A DNA stretch of 11,152 nt, from positions 1-11,152 of the forward strand of contig CAJUES010000087.1 of assembly GCA_910585765.1 (NCBI GenBank), written 5' to 3'. The DNA is from an uncultured Lachnospiraceae bacterium (GTDB lineage Bacteria > Bacillota > Clostridia > Lachnospirales > Lachnospiraceae). A program made the translations under genes and the position numbers. Positions 1 through 5,575 of this stretch are shown piece by piece; within the stretch, counting starts at the first letter, position 1, and each line of letters opens with the position of its first letter. The notes beneath the pieces are model-generated. The model had not been told where the DNA came from. It searched no databases and saw only the letters and a program-made list of their open reading frames with translations.

Positions 1-588
1 TGCATGGACATCGGGGCATCTACAGGCGGTTTCACGGACTGTATGCTCCAAAACGGGGCGCGGAAAGTCTACGCTGTGGATGTGGGGCATGGCCAGCTGG
101 CGTGGAAGCTCCGCAATGACGAGCGTGTCGTCTGCATGGAAAAGACGAATTTCCGCTACATGGTTCCGGAGGATATCGAGGACAGGCTGGATTTTGCGTC
201 GGTCGATGTGTCCTTCATATCACTGGACAAGATACTCGGTCCTGCCCACCGCCTGCTGAAACCAAACGCACAGATGGTCTGTCTGATCAAACCGCAGTTT
301 GAGGCAGGAAAAGAGAAGGTTGGAAAAAAGGGTGTCGTGAGGGATCCGCAGGTTCATACGGAAGTGATCCGGTCAGTGTTTATCATCGCGCTGGAAAGAG
401 GTTTCAAGATACGATCGCTTGACTTTTCACCGATCAGGGGACCGGAGGGAAACATTGAGTATCTCATGCACCTGCTCAGGGTGGAGCCGGGAGAAGAGGA
501 TTTTGATGCCGCGGGACTGGTGGATGATTGTTATATGAGGCTCATCGGGGAGACGGTTTCGTCCGCGCACAAGGCATTGGATGTCTGA
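1..588 (+). CDS. tlyA: TlyA family rRNA 2'-O-methyltransferase (hemolysin A family), 5' truncated by window edge
   Basis: This is the C-terminal, catalytic part of a TlyA-type protein; the reading frame is open to the first base, and the N-terminal S4 RNA-binding domain must lie upstream. The visible part starts inside SAM-binding motif I (DIGASTGGFTDC, visible residues 3-14). It continues with the acidic VDVSF segment, LIKPQFEAG and GPEGNIEYL, which fit the K-D-K-E catalytic tetrad of FtsJ/TlyA methyltransferases. Family members methylate ribose 2'-OH groups in 16S/23S rRNA, and some TlyA proteins are also described as hemolysins. The ATG at base 4 is an internal methionine, not the true start. 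The gene heads the operon seen here: nadK begins 20 bases after its stop. In Bacillus and Clostridia tlyA commonly sits in this same position before argR and recN. The family assignment is secure; the exact rRNA target is inferred. Confidence 0.93.
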   Translation, partial: CMDIGASTGGFTDCMLQNGARKVYAVDVGHGQLAWKLRNDERVVCMEKTNFRYMVPEDIEDRLDFASVDVSFISLDKILGPAHRLLKPNAQMVCLIKPQFEAGKEKVGKKGVVRDPQVHTEVIRSVFIIALERGFKIRSLDFSPIRGPEGNIEYLMHLLRVEPGEEDFDAAGLVDDCYMRLIGETVSSAHKALDV

Positions 589-608
589 GAGACAGATACG
601 GGGATTGC

Positions 609-1421
609 ATGAAAACTTTTTATATATATACGAATCAGACAAAGGACGGCAAGGGCGAGATCACGCAGTATATACGGGATTACCTGAATCTGAAGGGGTG
701 TCTTTGCAGCGGCAGGGTTGACGGGAAAGTCGAGGGGATGATCGTTCTGGGCGGTGACGGGACGATGCTCAGGGCTGCGCGGGAGTATGTCGCTTATCAC
801 ATTCCGATGATCGGTGTGAATCTCGGCACTTTGGGCTACCTTGCGGAGGTGGACAGGGAGGATATCGAGTCGGCGCTTGACAGTCTGATCGCGGACCGGT
901 ATGAGATCGAGCCGCGCATGATGCTGTGCGGCATCCCGGTGATCGCCGGTGTCAGCGCCAACCCGCAGACGGCATTGAACGACATCGTGATCAACAGAAA
1001 GGGCGCACTGCATGTCATAAAATTCAATATCTATGTCAACGGGCGTCTGCTCAGTACATACAGCGCCGACGGCATGATCATCTCCACGCCGACGGGCTCG
1101 ACGGCGTATAACCTGTCAGCCGGAGGACCGATCGTGGAGCCGAGGGCGAGGCTGATCATGATGACACCCGTCTGTTCCCACACGCTGGTGAACAACAGGA
1201 CGATCATCCTCGCGGAGGATGACGTCATAGATATCGAGATCGGACAGTATAAGCCGGGAGAAAAGCAGGAAGTGGACGCCAGCTTTGACGGCAGGTGTCC
1301 TGTCAATCTCAATGAGGGGGACAAGATCCGGATCATCCGCTCTGACAAGGTGACAAAGATCATCAAACTCAGCGAGGGGAGTTTTCTGGATACATTACAC
1401 AAAAAAATGCGGGCTTTTTGA
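609..1421 (+). CDS. nadK: NAD kinase
   Basis: This is an ATP-dependent NAD kinase that makes NADP in the cytoplasm. The 270-residue length is normal for the family. The signature GGDGT lies at residues 48-52, with the catalytic aspartate at 50. It is followed by NLGTLGYLAE, NDIVINR and the diagnostic STPTGSTAYNLSAGGP block (PTGSTAYNLSAGGP at about 161-174). The ATG at 609 is chosen because it gives the usual MKxFxI beginning and follows a GGGG-containing Shine-Dalgarno-like stretch at 600-603. The in-frame ATG at 528 lies inside tlyA and would add a non-homologous leader. The gene sits between tlyA and argR with no terminator on either side, so it is probably cotranscribed. This tlyA-nadK-argR-recN order is common in Clostridia. 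Confidence 0.96.
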   Translation: MKTFYIYTNQTKDGKGEITQYIRDYLNLKGCLCSGRVDGKVEGMIVLGGDGTMLRAAREYVAYHIPMIGVNLGTLGYLAEVDREDIESALDSLIADRYEIEPRMMLCGIPVIAGVSANPQTALNDIVINRKGALHVIKFNIYVNGRLLSTYSADGMIISTPTGSTAYNLSAGGPIVEPRARLIMMTPVCSHTLVNNRTIILAEDDVIDIEIGQYKPGEKQEVDASFDGRCPVNLNEGDKIRIIRSDKVTKIIKLSEGSFLDTLHKKMRAF

Positions 1422-1471
1422 GCGGCGTGACAGGCTGGCTGCAAAGGCTCCGGGTTAGGTGCGGATAATCT

Positions 1472-1948
1472 GTGAAAGGCATGGTATCGGATGCGATGAA
1501 GAGAGAGAGACATGAGGTCGTGGTAGAACTGATCAACAAGTATGATATTGAGACGCAGGAGGAGCTGGCAGCGTACCTGCGCAAGGAAGGCTTTGAGGTG
1601 ACACAGGCAACGGTGTCGAGGGATATCCGGGAACTGCATCTGTCCAAGATAGCGGCGGGAAACGGCAGGCAGAAATATATCATCCTGCAGGATGAGGCTG
1701 CGCGGCTGGGCGACAAATATATCCGCGTGTTCCGGGATGGTTTTGTCTCGATGAACATGGCGCAGAACATACTGGTGATCAAGACTGTGCAGGGGATGGC
1801 GATGGCAGTCGCGGCATCGGTGGATGCCATGCGGTTTCCGGAGATCATCGGCTGCATAGCAGGGGACGACACGATATTTGCCGCTGTCAAGTCAGTGGAG
1901 GAGACCAGGGCTGTGATGGAAAAGTTGGATGAAATTATAAAGGGTTAG
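1472..1948 (+). CDS. argR: Arginine repressor ArgR/AhrC
   Basis: This is an arginine-responsive transcription regulator. In the family, hexamers bind ARG boxes to repress arginine biosynthesis genes and often activate catabolism genes. The N-terminal winged helix-turn-helix (about residues 10-75) contains the recognition segment TQATVSRDIRELHL (44-57). The C-terminal oligomerisation and arginine-binding domain ends with GCIAGDDTIFAAV; the paired aspartates at 132-133 fit the arginine-binding DD motif. The start is uncertain. GTG at 1472 follows AGGTG at 1457-1461 with a 10-base gap and gives 158 residues. The in-frame ATG at 1496 would give MKRERHE, closer to the usual family start (150 residues), but has a weaker ribosome site. 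RecN starts 9 bases after the stop. Carrying argR next to recN without arginine genes is normal in this phylum. Confidence 0.94.
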   Translation: MKGMVSDAMKRERHEVVVELINKYDIETQEELAAYLRKEGFEVTQATVSRDIRELHLSKIAAGNGRQKYIILQDEAARLGDKYIRVFRDGFVSMNMAQNILVIKTVQGMAMAVAASVDAMRFPEIIGCIAGDDTIFAAVKSVEETRAVMEKLDEIIKG

Positions 1949-1957
1949 GTACTGAAA

Positions 1958-3655
1958 ATGTTAATTAGCTTGCATGTAAAAAATCTGGCTCTGATCTCAG
2001 AGACAGAGGTCAATTTTGGGGGAGGACTGAATATCCTGAGCGGGGAGACCGGAGCCGGCAAATCGATCATCATCGGCTCGATCAATCTCGCACTGGGGGC
2101 GAGAGCGGACAAGGATATGATAAGGACAGGCGCCGACTATGCGCTTGTGGAGCTGGTCTTCCAGGTGACAGACACGACGATGCTGCAGGAGATCAAGGCG
2201 CTTGAGATCCCTGTGGAGGAGGACGGCGTCATCATTATACAGAGAAAGATCCAGCCCAGCCGCAACCTGTTCAGGATATGCGGGGAGACCGTCACGGCGA
2301 AACAGATCAAGGCGCTTTCCGAGCTTTTGATCGACATTCACGGCCAGCATGAGCACCAGTCGCTCCTGTACAAGAAAAATCATATGGAGATCCTCGATTC
2401 CTTTGCAGGGGAAGCGCTTGCCGCGGTCAAGGAGGAACTCCGGGAGAGCTATCAGCTGTATACGCAGCTCAAGAGGGAGCTTGCGGTGTTCTGCGCAGAT
2501 GACGGGGCGAAGGCGAAGGAACTCTCCCTTGCGGAGTTCGAGTATCAGGAGATCGAGGAAGCCGGGCTGACAGCGGGCGAGGACGAGGAGATCGAGCGCG
2601 ATTACCGGAGAATGGCAAACAGCAGGCAGATCGTCGAGGCGGCAGACAAGGCGTACCAGCTCACCGGAAACGGTGAACAGTCGGCGGCGGACGCTGTCGG
2701 CTATGCGGTGCGCGAACTGCGCAGCGTGGAGGGCTACGATGACAGGGCGCAGGAGCTTGCCGATGAGCTTGAGAACATTGACGCCCTGCTCAGTGATTTC
2801 AACCGGGAGATCGCCGAGTACATGTCGGATATGGAGTTTGACGGGGAGCGGTTCAGCCGGATGGAGGAGAGGCTGAACCTGCTGAACCACCTGAAACTCA
2901 AATACGGGAGCAGCATCCAGGCGGTGCTGCAGTATCAGGCAGAGCTTGGAGAGCGGATAGACAAACTCAGGAATGCGGATGTATACAAAGAGCAGCTGGA
3001 GACGAAGATCGCGGAGATCCAGACAAGATTGAAGAGCCTGTGCCAGAAGGCATCCAGGATCCGCAGCAAGGAGGCTGCAAAGCTCGAGAAGGATATGATC
3101 GCGGCGCTGACAGACCTGAACTTCCTGGATGTGAAGTTTGAGATACAGGTGCGGAAGAAGGAGGAAGTGGCTTCCAACGGATATGACGATGTGGAGTTCA
3201 TGATCTCGACGAATCCGGGTGAGCCGCTGAAAAGTCTCGGCAATGTGGCGAGCGGCGGCGAGCTCTCGAGGATCATGCTCGCGATCAAGACAGTCCTCGC
3301 GTCGAGGGACCGGATACCGACCATGATCTTTGACGAGATCGACACGGGTATCAGCGGAAAGACGGCGTGGAAGGTGTCGGAGAAGCTCGGGCACCTGTCG
3401 CGGAGTCACCAGATCATCTGTATCACGCATCTGCCCCAGATCGCAGCCATGGCAGACGATCACTATAAGATCGCAAAACAGGCTGTGGACAACAAGACCG
3501 TCACGGACATCGTGCAGCTGAATGAGGCGGAGACGGTCGATGAGCTTGCGCGGATGCTTGGCAGCGACAAGATCACGGAGACGGTGCGCGAGAATGCGAG
3601 AGAGCTGATCGTGACCGCACAGGGGAAGAAGGCGCCGCTGAAAAGATCGGAATAA
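1958..3655 (+). CDS. recN: DNA repair protein RecN
   Basis: RecN is an SMC-like ATPase that acts early in double-strand-break repair by recombination. The 565 residues match the family length. The Walker A motif GETGAGKS is at residues 29-36. A long alpha-helical coiled-coil middle region (about 150-360) follows, then the ABC signature ASGGELSR at 431-438, Walker B TMIFDEID at 455-462 and the switch histidine in ITHLPQ (His491). All ATPase elements are intact. Translation starts 9 bases after the argR stop, and the AAGGG/AGG sequences that could serve as its ribosome site overlap the end of argR, so the two are probably translationally linked. No strong terminator follows: only an AT-only inverted repeat at 3664-3695. 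In Bacillus and many Clostridia spoIVB comes directly after recN; here it is displaced by about 6.7 kb. Confidence 0.97.
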   Translation: MLISLHVKNLALISETEVNFGGGLNILSGETGAGKSIIIGSINLALGARADKDMIRTGADYALVELVFQVTDTTMLQEIKALEIPVEEDGVIIIQRKIQPSRNLFRICGETVTAKQIKALSELLIDIHGQHEHQSLLYKKNHMEILDSFAGEALAAVKEELRESYQLYTQLKRELAVFCADDGAKAKELSLAEFEYQEIEEAGLTAGEDEEIERDYRRMANSRQIVEAADKAYQLTGNGEQSAADAVGYAVRELRSVEGYDDRAQELADELENIDALLSDFNREIAEYMSDMEFDGERFSRMEERLNLLNHLKLKYGSSIQAVLQYQAELGERIDKLRNADVYKEQLETKIAEIQTRLKSLCQKASRIRSKEAAKLEKDMIAALTDLNFLDVKFEIQVRKKEEVASNGYDDVEFMISTNPGEPLKSLGNVASGGELSRIMLAIKTVLASRDRIPTMIFDEIDTGISGKTAWKVSEKLGHLSRSHQIICITHLPQIAAMADDHYKIAKQAVDNKTVTDIVQLNEAETVDELARMLGSDKITETVRENARELIVTAQGKKAPLKRSE

Positions 3656-3663
3656 AATGAAAG

Positions 3664-3695
3664 AATATTATTGTGTAAAAATGTAAAATAATATT
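3664..3695. repeat. AT-only 9-bp inverted repeat after recN
   Basis: AATATTATT at 3664-3672 is perfectly repeated in inverse as AATAATATT at 3687-3695, with a 14-base gap. No T-run follows and the stem holds no G or C, so it is a poor intrinsic terminator. It ends 5 bases before the -35 element of the next gene, so it could be an operator or merely AT-rich spacer. Confidence 0.5.
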
Positions 3696-3699
3696 GAAA

Positions 3700-3727
3700 T
3701 TGACTCAAATGGGGACTATACTATAAA
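3700..3727 (+). promoter_or_regulatory. Probable sigma-A promoter of the PocR-domain gene
   Basis: TTGACT at 3700-3705 (5 of 6 to the -35 consensus) and TATAAA at 3722-3727 (5 of 6 to the -10) are separated by 16 bases. Predicted transcription start is near 3734, about 75 bases before the gene. This gives the sensor gene its own promoter, independent of the recN operon. Confidence 0.65.
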
Positions 3728-3732
3728 TATAC

Positions 3733-3765
3733 CCAAATTGGAAAGACTTTCGGAAATCCATTTGG
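3733..3765 (+). promoter_or_regulatory. Imperfect inverted repeat / 5' hairpin in the leader of the PocR-domain gene
   Basis: CCAAATTGGA at 3733-3742 pairs with TCCATTTGG at 3757-3765 with one bulged base, leaving a 14-base loop. It begins at the predicted transcription start, so it could be a stabilising 5' RNA hairpin or an operator for a dimeric regulator. Which of the two cannot be told from the sequence. Confidence 0.4.
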
Positions 3766-3807
3766 TGAAATGTTACAATGAACTTAGGTCAGGTAGGAGG
3801 TATACAG

Positions 3808-4590
3808 ATGGATTTAAGAGAGTTTATGGATATGAAGAAGCTGCAGAAGATACAGGATGACTTTTCAAATGCGACAGGACTTGCAGCCATAGCAGTTGGT
3901 AAGGATGGGGAATACCTGACGGAGGGAAGCAATTTCACAGAGTTCTGTATGAAATACACGCGCGGATCGACCGAGGGAAACCGGCGCTGCATCAAGTGTG
4001 ACAATGAGTGCAAGGGAACCTATTTTTGCCATGCGGGGCTGATGGACTTCTCCGTGGACATCATAGTGAACGGGGAGCGGATGGGAGCCGTCATAGGGGG
4101 ACAGGTGCTTCCGAATGAGCCTGACGAGGAGAAGTTCAGGCAGACGGCAAAGGAGCTTGGCATCGAACCCGACAGCTACATACAGGCGCTCAGGAAAGTG
4201 CCTGTGAGCACGGAGAAGAAGATACGTGCCTCCGCGGAACTGCTGGGTGTCATCGTGAACCAGCTGGTGAATCTTGAGTTCTTCAAGTACAACAATGCGG
4301 GAAAGCTGGATTCCGTGAAGGATAATATCAAGCAGTCAGGGGAACTGGTGCAGACTATCAACGAGAAAACGGGCTATCTGAAAGGGATCGCCAAAAAACA
4401 GACGATCCTGTCCTTGAATGCCACGATCGAGGCAGCCAGAAGCGGAGAGGCAGGGGTTGGATTTGCGGTGGTGGCAAAGAGCATGCAGGATCTGTCCAAC
4501 CAGTCGGCAGGGATATACAATGACATAGAGAAATCCGTGGAGCAGATCACACAGCTGATCAACTCGATGACTTCTCTGTTTGACGAGTAG
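3808..4590 (+). CDS. Soluble PocR-domain sensor with short methyl-accepting chemotaxis (MCP) signalling tip
   Basis: This is a 260-residue cytoplasmic sensor without signal peptide or membrane segment. Residues 1-160 match the PocR ligand-binding (sensory) domain. They include the cysteine cluster RCIKCDNECKGTYFCHAGL (Cys61, 64, 68, 74; a further Cys47), then DFSVDIIVNGERMGAVIGGQVL. Residues 165-260 are helical and contain the chemoreceptor hairpin tip LSLNATIEAARSGEAGVGFAVVAKS (203-225), flanked by only short helices instead of the usual several-hundred-residue rods. There is no HAMP domain. The start at 3808 follows AGGAGG at 3795-3800 with a 7-base spacer; the in-frame ATG at 3778 would put that ribosome site inside the coding region. 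It probably signals to a CheA/CheW array or acts as a stand-alone switch. PocR domains bind small metabolites in characterised regulators; the ligand here is unknown. No che genes lie nearby. Confidence 0.85.
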   Translation: MDLREFMDMKKLQKIQDDFSNATGLAAIAVGKDGEYLTEGSNFTEFCMKYTRGSTEGNRRCIKCDNECKGTYFCHAGLMDFSVDIIVNGERMGAVIGGQVLPNEPDEEKFRQTAKELGIEPDSYIQALRKVPVSTEKKIRASAELLGVIVNQLVNLEFFKYNNAGKLDSVKDNIKQSGELVQTINEKTGYLKGIAKKQTILSLNATIEAARSGEAGVGFAVVAKSMQDLSNQSAGIYNDIEKSVEQITQLINSMTSLFDE

Positions 4591-4625
4591 ATCATATTTT
4601 TAGAAATGTTTATTGAATCGAGTAG

Positions 4626-4655
4626 GGGGGTATCGGAAAAAGATACCCCCTTTTT
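4626..4655 (+). terminator. Rho-independent terminator of the PocR-domain gene
   Basis: A perfect 9-bp stem, GGGGGTATC (4626-4634) with GATACCCCC (4642-4650), has a 7-base loop and is followed directly by TTTTT (4651-4655). It lies 35 bases after the sensor stop. On the minus strand no T-run follows, so it should stop transcription mainly of the plus-strand gene, although it sits just beyond the end of the convergent minus-strand gene. Confidence 0.93.
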
Positions 4656-4662
4656 AACTGTC

Positions 4663-5361
4663 CTAAAAGCCTTCCACAGCAAAGCGGACTGCATTTACAG
4701 GAACGTTGAACTCGCTGCTGTAAACCCTTCCTTTCGAGAGGGAGCTGCAGTAGAGATGGACTTTTGACAGTACATTCCCCGCGGCGTCGTAGAAATAGCC
4801 GTAGCATCCCCACTTGGAGAACGCGTCGTCTTTGTAGGAGACGCACTTATACTCGAGCCTGAGTATGGACTGATAGTCATTGAAATCAGCGTATTTGAAA
4901 TCATATGGCATAAATGAATAGCCAGCCAGCGCGCAGTAGTTGTCATGGTTGGTTCCTAATCTGGAAGGGATCTCCATGACCAGCGGCGATGCATTGATGG
5001 TTACATATGCCACGATTGCAGGATCATCAACATTGTATACGGCTGCGACAGTCGTGCCGCCGCTTGCGAAATCTACCTGGTATGCGGCTGCGTTGGCGGC
5101 ATAGGCAATGGGGGTGACGGTCGCGACATTCGGATCGGCGACGACACAGGCAAGCCTGGACGCATCGAGACCGTCTCCGAGCACTGCCGTGAAAGACGCG
5201 GAGGTGCCTGCCGGGATCGTGATGCTGTCCGTGGACAGGATCAGGCCGTTTCCGACGCTCTCCTTTGCCGCGGCAGGGAGGGCGGGAGCGGCGGACATCA
5301 CAGACAATGCCAGTGCGCCCGTCAACAGGGAACATATCAATTTTTTCATCAGATTTTTCAT
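4663..5361 (-). CDS. Secreted protein of unknown function: signal peptide, Ig-like part, cysteine-containing beta-rich C-terminal domain
   Basis: I do not recognise this 232-residue protein as a named family. Residues 1-32 form a Sec signal peptide: a KNLMKK basic start, a hydrophobic core to about 23, and ALPAAA before likely cleavage near 30-32. There is no lipobox, LPXTG anchor or later membrane segment, so export is likely. Residues 40-124 (ILSTDSITIPAGTSASF, then ANVATV-like and VAYVTINA strands) resemble a bacterial Ig-like fold. Residues 140-232 contain Cys143, 173, 186 and 205 and a GYFYDAAGNVLSK strand-turn-strand typical of small beta-sandwich domains such as FxLYD; this likeness is tentative. 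The start is supported by AAAGGAG (complement of 5369-5375) with a 7-base spacer. The gene is convergent with the sensor gene and divergent from the efflux operon. A role in surface interaction is only a guess. Confidence 0.85.
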   Translation of the reverse strand: MKNLMKKLICSLLTGALALSVMSAAPALPAAAKESVGNGLILSTDSITIPAGTSASFTAVLGDGLDASRLACVVADPNVATVTPIAYAANAAAYQVDFASGGTTVAAVYNVDDPAIVAYVTINASPLVMEIPSRLGTNHDNYCALAGYSFMPYDFKYADFNDYQSILRLEYKCVSYKDDAFSKWGCYGYFYDAAGNVLSKVHLYCSSLSKGRVYSSEFNVPVNAVRFAVEGF

Positions 5362-5402
5362 ATCGTATCTCCTTTGACTAAAAATATGCTGGTATATCTG
5401 CT

Positions 5403-5432
5403 ATTATAATAATAAACATATGGTGATGACAA
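5403..5432 (-). promoter_or_regulatory. Near-consensus sigma-A promoter of the secreted-protein gene
   Basis: On the minus strand TTGTCA (complement of 5427-5432, 5 of 6) and TATAAT (complement of 5403-5408, 6 of 6) are 18 bases apart. The predicted start near 5396 gives a leader of about 35 bases ending in the AAAGGAG ribosome site. This suggests substantial constitutive transcription unless repressed. Confidence 0.75.
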
Positions 5433-5505
5433 GTAGTTGCGGGAAAAGTTAAAATTAAAATTCAATTAAAAATCGCAAATGCTCTTTTATTCTGCGCTGA
5501 TTATG

Positions 5506-5511
5506 TATAAA
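5506..5511 (+). promoter_or_regulatory. Weak candidate -10 element for the efflux operon
   Basis: TATAAA at 5506-5511 lies 64 bases before the adaptor start, but there is no good -35 at the right distance (only T-rich sequence at 5485-5490). It overlaps a small inverted repeat, TATG...CATA (5502-5519). The 214-base divergent region also has AT-rich tracts at 5449-5472. A weak promoter would suit an activator-dependent or inducible pump; this is inference. Confidence 0.3.
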
Positions 5512-5575
5512 ATAGCATATGTGAAAAAAGATTGGACAGCGTAATTTTATATCGGATGAACGGGAGAGAAGAATC

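Noticed and set aside
528..608. Upstream in-frame start for NAD kinase inside tlyA
   Set aside because: It would overlap tlyA by 61 bases and add a leader not seen in the family. The ATG at 609 gives the expected N-terminus and length.
1401..1420. A-run and T-run around the nadK stop as a terminator
   Set aside because: The AAAAA and TTTTT flanks lie inside the coding end with only a short GC core and no stable GC stem. argR follows closely in the same direction.
1997..3463. Long minus-strand open frame (488 codons) opposite recN
   Set aside because: It mirrors recN, whose full set of ATPase motifs is intact. The antisense product is a Leu/Arg-rich shadow with no domain or ribosome site of its own.
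3778..3807. Upstream in-frame ATG for the PocR-domain gene
   Set aside because: The strong AGGAGG at 3795-3800 lies downstream of it and is ideally placed for the ATG at 3808.
5502..5519. Possible ARG box (TGTATAAAATAGCATA-like) upstream of the efflux operon
   Set aside because: Only short TATG/CATA arms match, and the inner sequence departs from the ARG box consensus. AT-rich spacer gives such matches easily, and no arginine-related genes are nearby.
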